Assembly (NCBI GenBank): GCA_035554635.1
Contig: DATMIB010000149.1
Span: forward strand, 1 to 32,606
Origin: RPQJ01 sp035554635
GTDB lineage: Bacteria; Pseudomonadota; Gammaproteobacteria; Steroidobacterales; Steroidobacteraceae
Direction of reading: 5' to 3'
Length of the DNA stretch: 32,606 nucleotides
The notes under the pieces are model-generated. The model was not told the origin of the DNA, made no database searches, and saw nothing but the letters and a program-made list of their open reading frames with translations. Positions 18,454 through 26,707 of the stretch are shown here, one piece after another (within the stretch, counting starts at the first letter, position 1; the number at the start of each line of letters is the position of its first letter). The position numbers and the translations under genes were made by a program.

Positions 18454-20328
18454 GTGTTCCGCCGATTCGAAAGCCTCGTCGCGACCTACCCGGACGCGAA
18501 ACCCACGACCCCGCCACGCGAGTTCTTCGCCTTCCTCTGGGAGTGCACTCGCGGCCTGCGGCCGTACATCTTCGGCATGACGCTGTGCACCGCGATCGTC
18601 GCGGCGTTCGAGGCGCTGCTGTTCGCGATGCTGGGCCGCGTCGTCGACTGGCTGGCCGGCGTCCCGCCGGACCAGCTGTGGGCGCAGCAGAAGCACAACC
18701 TGCTGCTGCTCGCGGCGATCATCGCGGCGAGCCCGCTGGTCGTCGCCGTGTTCTCGCTGCTCAAGTACCAGGTGCTGTTCGCGAACTTCCCGATGCGGCT
18801 GCGGTGGAACTTCCACCGGCTGATGCTCGGGCAGAGCATGAGCTTCTACCAGGACGAGTTCGCGGGCCGCGTCTCGACCAAGGTGATGCAGACCGCGCTC
18901 GCGGCGCGCGACGCCTGGATGACGGCGATGGACATCCTCGCCTTCATCTCGATCTACTTCATCACGATGCTGTCGATCGTCGGCAGCTTCGACCTCTGGA
19001 TGCTGGTGCCGTTCCTCGGCTGGCTCGGCGCCTACCTCGTCATGCTCAGGTTCTTCGTGCCGCGGCTCGGCAAGGTCTCCGCCGCCCAGGCCGACGCACG
19101 CGCGCTGATGACCGGCCGCGTCACCGACGCCTACACCAACATCGCGACGGTGAAGCTCTTTTCGCACGCGTCGCGCGAGGCCGGCTTCGCACGCGCGTCG
19201 ATGCAGGAGTTCATGCAGACCGCCTACGCGCAGATGCGGCTCGTGAGCGGCTTCGAGATCGTCAACCACGTCCTCAGCATGGCGCTGATCGCCGCCACGG
19301 CCGGCGTCGCGCTGTGGCTCTGGGTGCACGGACAGCTCGGCATCGGCGCGGTCGCGGCGGCCAGCGCGATGGCGTTGCGGCTCAACGGCATTTCGCACTG
19401 GATCATGTGGGAGATGGCCTCGCTGTTCGAGCACGTCGGCACCGTGCAGGACGGCATGGGCACGCTGTCGAAGCCGCACGCCGTGCTCGACGCGCCGGGC
19501 GCGCGCCCGCTCGAAGTGACGCGCGGCGAAATCCGTTTCGAGCACGTGCGCTTCGGCTACGGTGGCCGCCGCGCCGTGGTCGACGACCTGAACCTGCACA
19601 TCCGGCCCGGCGAGAAGATCGGGCTGGTCGGGCGTTCCGGCGCGGGCAAGAGCACGGTCGTGAACCTGCTGCTGCGCTTCTACGACGTCGAGTCGGGCGC
19701 AATCCGCATCGACGGCCAGGACATCGCCACGGTGCAACAGGACAGCCTGCGCGCGCAGATCGGCATGGTCACGCAGGACACGTCGCTGCTGCACCGCTCG
19801 GTGCGCGACAACATCGTCTACGGCCGTCCCGACGCGACCGACGAGGCCATGGTCGCGGCCGCCCATCGCGCGGAAGCGCACGAGTTCATCGCGGGGCTCG
19901 TCGACGCCAAGGGCCGACGCGGCTTCGACGCCCATGTCGGCGAACGCGGCGTGAAGCTCTCGGGTGGCCAGCGCCAGCGCATCGCGATCGCGCGCGTGAT
20001 GCTCAAGGACGCGCCGATCCTGCTGCTCGACGAGGCGACGAGTGCGCTCGACAGCGAAGTCGAGGCCGCGATCCAGCACAGCCTCTACCGGCTCATGGAA
20101 GGCAAGACCGTCGTCGCGATCGCGCACCGGTTGTCGACCATCGCGGCGATGGATCGACTCATCGTCATGGACAAGGGTCGCATCGTCGAGGAAGGCGACC
20201 ACCGTTCGCTGCTCGCGCGCGGCGGGCTGTACGCGCGGCTGTGGGAGCACCAGAGCGGCGGCTTCCTCGGCGAGGAGACCGACGAGGAAGACACGGCGTC
20301 GACCACGCGCGCAACCGCGGCCGGTTGA
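18454..20328 (+). CDS. ABC exporter half-transporter (permease fused to ATPase)
   Basis: 624 residues. The start is GTG at 18454 with AGG about 9 bases upstream. The type-IV exporter membrane domain (about 35-340) has six predicted helices, with the FYQDEFAGRVSTKVMQT coupling-helix region and the ATVKLFSHASRE loop. The nucleotide-binding domain shows Walker A GRSGAGKS (393-400), Q-loop VTQDTSLLH, signature LSGGQRQR (502-509), Walker B ILLLDEATS (522-530) and H-loop His558. It would work as a homodimer, exporting a lipid, peptide or drug-like molecule; the cargo cannot be read from the sequence. The C-terminal acidic tail (EETDEEDTAS) is unstructured. No fused peptidase, so it is not a bacteriocin exporter of the PCAT type. 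Confidence 0.94.
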   Translation: MFRRFESLVATYPDAKPTTPPREFFAFLWECTRGLRPYIFGMTLCTAIVAAFEALLFAMLGRVVDWLAGVPPDQLWAQQKHNLLLLAAIIAASPLVVAVFSLLKYQVLFANFPMRLRWNFHRLMLGQSMSFYQDEFAGRVSTKVMQTALAARDAWMTAMDILAFISIYFITMLSIVGSFDLWMLVPFLGWLGAYLVMLRFFVPRLGKVSAAQADARALMTGRVTDAYTNIATVKLFSHASREAGFARASMQEFMQTAYAQMRLVSGFEIVNHVLSMALIAATAGVALWLWVHGQLGIGAVAAASAMALRLNGISHWIMWEMASLFEHVGTVQDGMGTLSKPHAVLDAPGARPLEVTRGEIRFEHVRFGYGGRRAVVDDLNLHIRPGEKIGLVGRSGAGKSTVVNLLLRFYDVESGAIRIDGQDIATVQQDSLRAQIGMVTQDTSLLHRSVRDNIVYGRPDATDEAMVAAAHRAEAHEFIAGLVDAKGRRGFDAHVGERGVKLSGGQRQRIAIARVMLKDAPILLLDEATSALDSEVEAAIQHSLYRLMEGKTVVAIAHRLSTIAAMDRLIVMDKGRIVEEGDHRSLLARGGLYARLWEHQSGGFLGEETDEEDTASTTRATAAG

Positions 20329-20525
20329 GCACGGTCGACGCCGCCCCTGGCGCCGGAAGCGCGCAATCCATTGCTCGCCGCGCTCGAGTGGCTCCGCACC
20401 GCCGGCACGGACCGAGCCCGAAAAAGACCGAAGCGGTTGCAACGCGCGCGTCGAACGGCACGTCGGCGTTAGCCTACAGGTGCCGCGCGGACTTCCCGCC
20501 GGTCGTCCGTCGAGGGAAACGAGCG

Positions 20526-20636
20526 ATGATTGGCCTGAACGAACTGGTCCTGGTGGGTACGGGTTTCGTGCTGGCCCGCGTCGTCTACCTCTTCTACTTC
20601 GCGCCGAAGAAGGGCACCCAGTCCGAACGCGGCTGA
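20526..20636 (+). CDS. 36-residue single-pass membrane peptide
   Basis: An ATG at 20526 with GAGGG 9 bases upstream opens a 36-codon gene ending in TGA at 20634-20636. Residues about 5-26 are hydrophobic (LVLVGTGFVLARVVYLFYF), followed by a basic, hydrophilic tail (APKKGTQSERG): a small inner-membrane peptide with the positive tail probably in the cytoplasm. It lies 197 bases after the ABC exporter in the same direction and 10 bases from the opposing acyl-CoA dehydrogenase stop. The 197-base gap shows no other gene. I do not recognise the family. The good ribosome site and amphipathic composition argue for a real gene, but chance cannot be excluded at this length. Confidence 0.6.
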   Translation: MIGLNELVLVGTGFVLARVVYLFYFAPKKGTQSERG

Positions 20637-20646
20637 CCTCGCCCGC

Positions 20647-21876
20647 TCAGGGCGCCCGCGTGTCCGCGAGCACGCGCGCAATGGTCCATTTCGCGAGCTG
20701 CCCCATGTGCACCTCGTCGGGCCCGTCCGCCAGCCGCACGTAGCGACCGTAGGCGAACGCCGCCGCGAGCGGCGTGTCCTGGCACAGGCCCATGCCGCCG
20801 TGCGCCTGCATCGCGCGGTCGCAGACCTCCTGGCACATCCGCGGTGCGACGATCTTGATCATCGAGATCAGGTCGGCCGCACCCTTGTTGCCCTCGCGAT
20901 CCATCTTGTCGGCCGCCGCGAGCGTGAGCAGCCGCGCCTGTTCGATGTCGCAGCGTGAGCGCGCGATGTCCTGGCGGATGCTGCTCTGCTCGCTGAGCCT
21001 GCGGCCGAAGGCGACGCGAGAGTCGACGCGCCGGCACATCCACTCGAGCGCGCGTTGCGCGGCGCCGATCAGCCGCATGCAGTGATGGACCCGGCCCGGG
21101 CCGAGCCGTCCTTGCGCGATCTCGAACCCGCGGCCTTCGCCAAGCAGCAGGTTCGCGGCCGGCACACGCACCTTCTCGAGCGCGACCTCGCCGTGGCCGC
21201 TCGGCGAATGCACCTCGCCGAACACCTTGAGCGGCCGGACCAGGCGCACGCCGGGCGTGCGCATCGGCACGAGGATCATCGACTGCTGCGAATGCCGCGG
21301 CCCGTCGAACCGCGTCTTGCCCATCACGATCAGGATTTCGCAGTGAGGATGGTAGGCATTGCTCGACCACCACTTGCGACCGTCGATCACGTATTCGTCG
21401 CCGTCGCGCACGATCGAGCACTCGACGTTGGTCGCATCCGACGAGGCCACCTGCGGTTCGGTCATCAGGTAAGCCGAGCGGATCGTGCCGTCGAGCAGCG
21501 GTCGCAGCCATCGCTGCTGCTGCTCGGCGGTGCCGTAGCGCGCCAGCACTTCCATGTTGCCGGTGTCCGGGGCATTGCAGTTGAACACCTCGGAGGCCCA
21601 GTCGACGCGACCCATCAGCTCGGCGAGCGGCGCGTACTCGAGGTTCGTGAGCCCCGGGCTCCACTGGCCGTACTCGTGCGGCAGGAACAGGTTCCAGAGC
21701 CCCTCGGCCCGTGCCTTGATCTTGAGCTCCTCGACCAGCGGCGGCTGCTGCCACAACCGTGTCGGGTCGTCGACGAAATCGCGGTACGCCTGCTCGGCCG
21801 GATAGACGTGCTGCTGCATGAAGTCGTCGACGCGACGCATGAGGCTGCGGGTCCTGTCGCTGTACTCGAAGTCCAC
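20647..21876 (-). CDS. Acyl-CoA dehydrogenase (ACAD10/11-like)
   Basis: 409 residues with a GTG start at 21876; GAGGG lies 8 bases upstream. It is an FAD enzyme introducing the alpha-beta double bond into acyl-CoA. The N-terminal helical domain runs to about 130 (LFLPHEYGQWSPGLTNLEYAPLAE). The beta domain begins with SAYLMTEPQVASSDATN (134-150), the FAD/substrate signature of the ACAD10/11 subgroup, which includes enzymes acting on 4-hydroxy or long/branched acyl-CoAs. The C-terminal helical domain has RVHHCMRLIGAAQRALEWM, VAFGRRLSEQSSIRQDIA, and HGGMGLCQDTPLA followed by ADGPDEVH near the C-terminus. No phosphotransferase domain is fused. It is divergent from a LysR regulator, which is the likely controller. 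Confidence 0.93.
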   Translation of the reverse strand: MDFEYSDRTRSLMRRVDDFMQQHVYPAEQAYRDFVDDPTRLWQQPPLVEELKIKARAEGLWNLFLPHEYGQWSPGLTNLEYAPLAELMGRVDWASEVFNCNAPDTGNMEVLARYGTAEQQQRWLRPLLDGTIRSAYLMTEPQVASSDATNVECSIVRDGDEYVIDGRKWWSSNAYHPHCEILIVMGKTRFDGPRHSQQSMILVPMRTPGVRLVRPLKVFGEVHSPSGHGEVALEKVRVPAANLLLGEGRGFEIAQGRLGPGRVHHCMRLIGAAQRALEWMCRRVDSRVAFGRRLSEQSSIRQDIARSRCDIEQARLLTLAAADKMDREGNKGAADLISMIKIVAPRMCQEVCDRAMQAHGGMGLCQDTPLAAAFAYGRYVRLADGPDEVHMGQLAKWTIARVLADTRAP

Positions 21877-21927
21877 GGCGGATTCCCTCGGGCTCGCACC
21901 GCAGGCGATCCGCGGTGCACGGCCGCC

Positions 21928-21933
21928 AGTCTA
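21928..21933 (-). promoter_or_regulatory. Candidate -10 element for the acyl-CoA dehydrogenase
   Basis: TAGACT on the minus strand, 52 bases before the GTG at 21876, which leaves a leader holding the GAGGG ribosome site. No -35 at normal spacing, as expected for an activator-dependent promoter. Confidence 0.35.
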
Positions 21934-21943
21934 GGCCGGGCGG

Positions 21944-21980
21944 GCAATGTGCCCAGTGCAATGTTTGGATGGAATATCAT
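21944..21980. promoter_or_regulatory. Putative LysR operator region with direct repeats
   Basis: GCAATGT occurs at 21944-21950 and again at 21958-21964, 14 bases apart. An AT-rich near-palindrome (ATGGAAT-ATC-ATTCAT, 21969-21984) overlaps a candidate -10 TATCAT (21975-21980) for the LysR gene. It lies in the 111-base gap between the divergent genes, where LysR proteins normally bind. Confidence 0.4.
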
Positions 21981-21987
21981 TCATCAC

Positions 21988-22944
21988 ATGCATATTTCAC
22001 GGCTCGACCTCAACCTGCTGGTGGTCTTCGACACGGTGTATGCCGAGGGCGGCATCACGCCTGCGAGCCGCAAGCTCAACCTGTCGCAGCCGGCGGTGAG
22101 CCATGCGCTCGGACGGTTGCGCGAGGTGTTCGGCGAGCCGCTGTTCGTGCGACAGGGGCGTGGCGTCGCGCCGACCCCGCTCGCGCGGTCGATCGCGGGG
22201 CCGGTGCGCGAGGCGCTGGTCTCGATGCAGCGCACGCTCGACGCGGCCGGTCGTTTTGACCCGCAGTCGGCTGCACGCGGCTTCCGGGTCGGCCTGCGCG
22301 AGGCGCTGGAGCCCAGCGTGCTCCCGCCGCTGGCCGTGGCGTTTGCCGAGGCCGGCCCAGGGCTGACACTCGCGACTGCGCGTCACGACCGCGGCCTGCT
22401 CGAGCGCGAGCTCGCGTCGGGCGAGTTCGACGTGGCGCTCGACGTGCTGCTGCCGCTCGCCGACCGCACGCCGCACGAACGGGTGCTGTCCGACCGGCTC
22501 GTGGTCGTGGCGCGACGCGACCATCCGGCCCTGACGCGCGGTGCACGGGCCCGAGCGGCGCTCGGGCTCGACGATTACCTTGCCCTCCAGCACGTCCAGG
22601 TGTCCTCGCGGCGTCGCGGCGCCACTTTCGAGGACACGGCCCTGCGGCCGCTCGGTCGCCAGCGTGACGTGCGTCTGCGCTGCCAGAGCCACGCCGCAGC
22701 CTGCAGGATCGCGGCGCAGACGGACCTGGTCGTGACGATGCCGGAAACCCATGCGCGGCAGGTGACCGACGCCGCCGTCCACCGCGTGTTGCCGGTGCCG
22801 CTCGACGGCCTCGAGCTCGAGACCTACATGTACTGGGCGCCCGGCGCGACCGGCGATGCCGCCAACCGTTGGCTGCGCGAACGGCTGCGCAGCGCCTTGC
22901 AGCCGCTGCGTGCAAGGCCGCGCGCCCGGCCGCGGCCGGCGTAA
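21988..22944 (+). CDS. LysR-family transcriptional regulator
   Basis: 318 residues from the ATG at 21988 (MHISRLDLNLLVVFD, the usual LysR opening); an ATG at 21961 would add nine residues and is less likely. The winged HTH covers about 4-62: LDLNLLVVFDTVYAEGGITP, with recognition helix LSQPAVSHALGRLRE and wing EPLFVRQGRGVAPTPLA. The C-terminal effector domain follows. It probably controls the divergent acyl-CoA dehydrogenase and itself, answering to an acyl-CoA or fatty-acid-like ligand; that is inference from position. The Arg/Ala/Pro tail (ARPRARPRPA) is unusually basic. A candidate -10 ends 7 bases before the ATG, leaving little room for a leader. Confidence 0.93.
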   Translation: MHISRLDLNLLVVFDTVYAEGGITPASRKLNLSQPAVSHALGRLREVFGEPLFVRQGRGVAPTPLARSIAGPVREALVSMQRTLDAAGRFDPQSAARGFRVGLREALEPSVLPPLAVAFAEAGPGLTLATARHDRGLLERELASGEFDVALDVLLPLADRTPHERVLSDRLVVVARRDHPALTRGARARAALGLDDYLALQHVQVSSRRRGATFEDTALRPLGRQRDVRLRCQSHAAACRIAAQTDLVVTMPETHARQVTDAAVHRVLPVPLDGLELETYMYWAPGATGDAANRWLRERLRSALQPLRARPRARPRPA

Positions 22945-22954
22945 TCGCCCTCGA

Positions 22955-22970
22955 CGGGTGAGCGCACCCG
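22955..22970. terminator. Hairpin between convergent LysR and acyltransferase genes
   Basis: CGGGTG (22955-22960), AGCG loop, CACCCG (22965-22970): a perfect 6-base stem in the 63-base convergent gap 22945-23007. No T-run on either side, so it is at most a weak bidirectional terminator. Confidence 0.3.
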
Positions 22971-23007
22971 CTGGCCGGACCGCGAGCCCCCTGCAGCGCC
23001 GCTCGCC

Positions 23008-25689
23008 TCAGAGCGTCAGCGTCATGCGCACGAGTTCGGGCTCGTCGTGGTCGGCCCGGGTCGCGAAGCCGAGCGCGCGCGACAGCTCGATCATGCGCGT
23101 GTTCTCGCGCAGCGTGATGCCGGTCATGACCTTGAGTCGGCGCTCGCGCGCCGCCTCGATCAGTTGCGCGAAGAGCTTGCGTGCGATGCCCTTGCCCTGC
23201 CACTCGTCGGACACCACGATCGCGAACTCGCAGGTTTCCTCGTCGGGCAGCGTGATGTAGCGCGCCACGCCGATCTGCTGCTCCTCGCCGCCCGCAAGCG
23301 TCCGCACGATGACCAGCGCCAGTTCGCGGTCGTAGTCGATCTGCGTGAAGCGCGACAGCATCGCCGGCGTCAGCTCGTGCAACCCGAACATGAACCGCAG
23401 GAAGCGCGATTCCTCCGAAAGCCGATGCACGAATTCGCGCTCGATGCGCGCGTCCTCGGGCCGGATCGGCCGGATCCGCGCGACCTCGCCGGTCGGCAGC
23501 TCGAACGCCCGCTCGAGCCCCGTCGGGTACGGGTGGATCGCCATGTGGCGGTACGGCAGCGCACCCGGCGGGCTGCGCACGACGCCGATGCGCGCGTCGA
23601 CCACGACCGCACCCTTGGCGGTGACGATGACCGGGTTCAGGTCGATCGCGCCGACGTCGGGCAACTCGCAGACGATCTCGGAGACGCGCAGCAGCACGTC
23701 TTCGACCGCTTCGCGTGCCGCGGCCGGCGCGCCGCGCAACGGCTGCAGCGCGAGGCTCGCGCGCGTGCGGCGGATCAGGTCGCGCGCGAGATAGGGGTTG
23801 AGCGGTGGCAGCGCCACGGCACGGTCGCGGATCACCTCGACCATGGTGCCGCCGAGGCCGAAGCTGATCGCCGGCCCGAACACCGGGTCGCGCACGACGC
23901 CGATCATCAGTTCGCGCCCGTGGCGTTCGAGGTACATCGGCTCGACCAAGACGCCCTCGACGCGCGCGTCGGGCCGTGCGAGCGCGACGTCACGCATCAT
24001 GTTCTCGTAGCCGTCGTGGACGCTGCGCGCGTCGGCACGGCCGAGACGCACGCCACCGACGTCGGTCTTGTGCGCGATGTCGGGCGAGAGGATTTTCAGC
24101 GCGACCGGAAAGCCGATCTCGGTCGCCACCTGCACGGCTTCTTCGGCCGAATGCGCGGGCCGCGCCCGGATCACCGGAATGCCGAACGCCGCGAGCAGTT
24201 CCTTGGAATCGCCCGGGTTGAGCCACTCGTTGCCGGCCGCGAGCGCCGCGTCGAGCAGCGACTGCGCGCGCGCCTTGTCGGGTTGCGACGAGGACCCAAG
24301 CGGCGCCGGTACCTGCAGCAGCTGTTCCTGGTTCGAGGTGAACAACGCCAGGCCCGAGATCGCATCGACCGCCGCTTCGGGCGTGCGGTAACTCGCAATC
24401 CGGTTTTCGGCAAAGCGCCGGCGGCTTTCCATGACCGCGGCGTCGCCCATCCAGCAGGTGAAGACGGGCTTCTTCTGCGCACGCGCGACCTTGACGAGCT
24501 CGTCGGCGTATTCGTCCGGGTCGGTCAGCGCGAACGGCGCCATCACGGCGAGCAACGCGTCGGTCTTCGGATCGGCGAGGCTCAGCCGCGCGGCTTCGGC
24601 AAACTGCTGCGCCGAGGCGTCGCTGCGCACGTAGACCGGGTTGCCCTGCGTCATCCGCGGTGGCAGCAGCGCCTCGAGCTTCGCGAGCGTTTCCTCGCCG
24701 AGCCACGCGAGCTGCAGGCCGCGGTCGGCCGCGCGGTCGGCGGCAAGCTGGCCCGGGCCGCCCGCGTTCATGACGATCGCGAGTCTCCGGCCACCGAGAC
24801 GCACGCCAGACCCGAGCGTGGCGGCCGCGCTGTAGAGCTGCTGGAACGCGCGGATGCGCAGCACGCCCGCGCGCCGCATGGCCGCGTCGAAGACGTCGTC
24901 GCCGCCGACGATCTGCCCGGTGTGGAACGCGAGGCTTGCGTCGGCTTCGGCGGCACGCCCGGCCTTCATCACGACCACGGGCTTGACGCGCGCGGCCGCA
25001 CGCAGCGCACTCATGTAGCGACGCGCGTCGGCGACGCTCTCCATGTACAACATGATGCTGTCGGTGGCGCCGTCGCGAACGAGGAAGTCGAGGATCTCGC
25101 CGAATTCGAGGTCGGCGCCGAAGCCCGTCACCACGACCGTCGAAAAGCCGACGTTGCGCGACACGGCCCAGTCCAGCATGGCGCTGCACAAGGCGCCCGA
25201 CTGGGATACGAACGCGAGCCGCCCGGGCTTGGGCATCGGCGGGCCGCACGCGACGTTGAGCCGCGTGTCGGTGCGCAGCAGGCCCATGCTGTTCGGCCCG
25301 AGGAACCGGATGCCGTGGCGGCGCGTGGCCTCGAGCAGCTGCCGCTCGAGTTCGGCACCCTCGAGCCCGCCTTCGCGGAAGCCCGCCGCCGCGACGATCG
25401 CACCCTTGACGCCCTTTTCACCGCACTGCGCCAGGATGTCCGGCGTCGTCGCGGCACGCGTGAGCAGCACCGCGAGATCGACCGGGGCCGGCAGCTCCCG
25501 CACGCTCGGGTAGCAGGGCACGCCGTCGAGCTCCTTGTAACGCGGGTTGACCAGGTAGACCTTGCCCTTGAAGCCGGCGTCGCGCAGGTTGCGGCGCACC
25601 AGGTCGCCGTAGGTGCCCGGCGTATCGGTCGCGCCCACGATGGCGACCGACGAGGGGTTCAGCATTGCGGCGACGCGTCTCGCAGTCAT
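23008..25689 (-). CDS. Pat/PatZ-like protein: NDP-forming acyl-CoA synthetase fused to GNAT acyltransferase
   Basis: 893 residues, close to E. coli PatZ (886). The N-terminal CoA-binding domain starts SSVAIVGATDTPGTYGD. Succinyl-CoA-synthetase-like domains include SQSGALCSAMLDW and FHTGQIVGGDDVFDAAM, with His256 where NDP-forming synthetases carry the phospho-histidine. An ATP-grasp domain (about 484-705) holds the conserved His540 in DIAHKTDVGGV. The GNAT domain (about 736-893) has the acetyl-CoA loop WQGKGIARK and Glu821 in CEFAIVVSDE, a candidate general base. Known relatives acetylate a lysine of acetyl-CoA synthetase and switch it off. Start chosen at the ATG at 25689; a -10-like TACACT ends 7 bases before it. 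It is divergent from a deacetylase-family gene. Long open reading upstream of 25689 is antisense to that gene. Confidence 0.94.
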   Translation of the reverse strand: MTARRVAAMLNPSSVAIVGATDTPGTYGDLVRRNLRDAGFKGKVYLVNPRYKELDGVPCYPSVRELPAPVDLAVLLTRAATTPDILAQCGEKGVKGAIVAAAGFREGGLEGAELERQLLEATRRHGIRFLGPNSMGLLRTDTRLNVACGPPMPKPGRLAFVSQSGALCSAMLDWAVSRNVGFSTVVVTGFGADLEFGEILDFLVRDGATDSIMLYMESVADARRYMSALRAAARVKPVVVMKAGRAAEADASLAFHTGQIVGGDDVFDAAMRRAGVLRIRAFQQLYSAAATLGSGVRLGGRRLAIVMNAGGPGQLAADRAADRGLQLAWLGEETLAKLEALLPPRMTQGNPVYVRSDASAQQFAEAARLSLADPKTDALLAVMAPFALTDPDEYADELVKVARAQKKPVFTCWMGDAAVMESRRRFAENRIASYRTPEAAVDAISGLALFTSNQEQLLQVPAPLGSSSQPDKARAQSLLDAALAAGNEWLNPGDSKELLAAFGIPVIRARPAHSAEEAVQVATEIGFPVALKILSPDIAHKTDVGGVRLGRADARSVHDGYENMMRDVALARPDARVEGVLVEPMYLERHGRELMIGVVRDPVFGPAISFGLGGTMVEVIRDRAVALPPLNPYLARDLIRRTRASLALQPLRGAPAAAREAVEDVLLRVSEIVCELPDVGAIDLNPVIVTAKGAVVVDARIGVVRSPPGALPYRHMAIHPYPTGLERAFELPTGEVARIRPIRPEDARIEREFVHRLSEESRFLRFMFGLHELTPAMLSRFTQIDYDRELALVIVRTLAGGEEQQIGVARYITLPDEETCEFAIVVSDEWQGKGIARKLFAQLIEAARERRLKVMTGITLRENTRMIELSRALGFATRADHDEPELVRMTLTL

Positions 25690-25696
25690 GCGCCGC

Positions 25697-25727
25697 AGTG
25701 TACTCTGGCACCGCACAATCCTTGCAA
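25697..25727 (-). promoter_or_regulatory. Candidate promoter for the Pat-like gene, possibly leaderless
   Basis: On the minus strand TTGCAA (25722-25727), a 19-base spacer and TACACT (25697-25702) precede the ATG at 25689 by 7 bases. Transcription would then begin at or next to the start codon. Confidence 0.35.
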
Positions 25728-25783
25728 AGGTCCGTTGGCATGCCTCGTCGAACCATGACGGCTGACTGCAACCGGGGTTCCTG

Positions 25784-26707
25784 ATGGCCGTCGCTTTCGT
25801 CACGCACCCGCATTGCCGGCTCCACCGGATGGGCGACGACCATCCCGAGCGACCGGCGCGGCTGGACGCGATCGAGGACGAACTGCACGTGCGTGGCCTG
25901 CACGACCTGCTCGTGCACCACCGTGCGCCGCGCGCGACGCCCGAGCAGTTGCTGCGCGTCCACCCGCTCGAGTACGTCGAAGGCCTGGCGGACAAGTCGC
26001 CGGCCGAGGGGCTGCTGCACGTCGACCCGGACACCTGGATGTGCCCCGACACGTTCGAGGCGGCATTGCGAGCCGCCGGTGCCGGCGTGCTCGCGACCGA
26101 CCTCGTGCTCGGCGGCGAAGTCACGCGTGCGTTCTGCAACGTGCGTCCACCCGGCCACCACGCCGGTCGCGCGACGACGATGGGATTCTGCTTCTTCAAC
26201 AACGTCGCGATCGCCGCGCGTCATGCACTCGAGCGGCACGGCCTCGAGCGCGTCGCGATCCTCGACTTCGACGTCCACCTCGGCAACGGCACCGAGGAGA
26301 TCTTCCGCGACGACCCGCGCGTGTTGCTGTGCTCGACGTACCAGTACCCGCTGTGGCCGGACCTCGACCCGCCGTCGGTGCCGGGTCACATCGTCAATTG
26401 CGCACTGCCGCCGGGATCCGGCGCCGAAGCGTTCCGCCAGGCCGTCACCGATCGCTGGGTGCCGGCGCTCGATGACTTCGCGCCGCAGCTGCTGCTGGTG
26501 TCCGCGGGGTTCGATGCGCATGCGGCCGACGACATGGCGCACCTGCGTCTCGGCGCCGCCGACTACGGCTGGGTCACCGACGTGGCCTGCGCGGTCGCAC
26601 TGCGTCACGCGCAGGGGCGCATCGTCTCGACGCTCGAAGGCGGTTACGACCTGCGCGCACTCGCGACGAGCGCCGTCGCGCACATCGAACGCCTCGTGAT
26701 GGCGTGA
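25784..26707 (+). CDS. Histone-deacetylase-family protein (class II / AcuC-like)
   Basis: 307 residues, zinc-dependent deacetylase fold. The active-site elements are complete: H125/H126 in RPPGHHAG, FCFFNNVAIAA, the metal ligands D163 and H165 in DFDVHLGNGT, D244 in SAGFDAHAADDM, and Y288 in LEGGYDL. Bacterial members deacylate acetyl-lysine (AcuC on acetyl-CoA synthetase) or acetylpolyamines. The N-terminus (HPHCRLHRMGDDHPERPARL) carries the usual HPE-R segment. It is cytoplasmic, with no signal peptide. The start at 25784 has only a weak GGGG 8 bases upstream. Because it is divergent from the lysine acyltransferase 94 bases away, reversal of that modification is its most likely job, but acetylpolyamine hydrolysis remains possible. 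Confidence 0.93.
   Translation: MAVAFVTHPHCRLHRMGDDHPERPARLDAIEDELHVRGLHDLLVHHRAPRATPEQLLRVHPLEYVEGLADKSPAEGLLHVDPDTWMCPDTFEAALRAAGAGVLATDLVLGGEVTRAFCNVRPPGHHAGRATTMGFCFFNNVAIAARHALERHGLERVAILDFDVHLGNGTEEIFRDDPRVLLCSTYQYPLWPDLDPPSVPGHIVNCALPPGSGAEAFRQAVTDRWVPALDDFAPQLLLVSAGFDAHAADDMAHLRLGAADYGWVTDVACAVALRHAQGRIVSTLEGGYDLRALATSAVAHIERLVMA

Noticed and set aside
18352..20442. N-terminal extension of the DUF2868 frame by about 700 codons
   Set aside because: The extension is antisense to the ABC exporter, whose ATPase motifs are intact, and its composition is Arg/His/Asp-rich without family matches.
20329..20525. Possible further gene between the ABC exporter and the small membrane peptide
   Set aside because: Short frames here lack ribosome sites or family features.
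25690..26202. N-terminal extension of the Pat-like frame
   Set aside because: It is antisense to the deacetylase gene with a complete active site; the family's own N-terminus begins right after the ATG at 25689.
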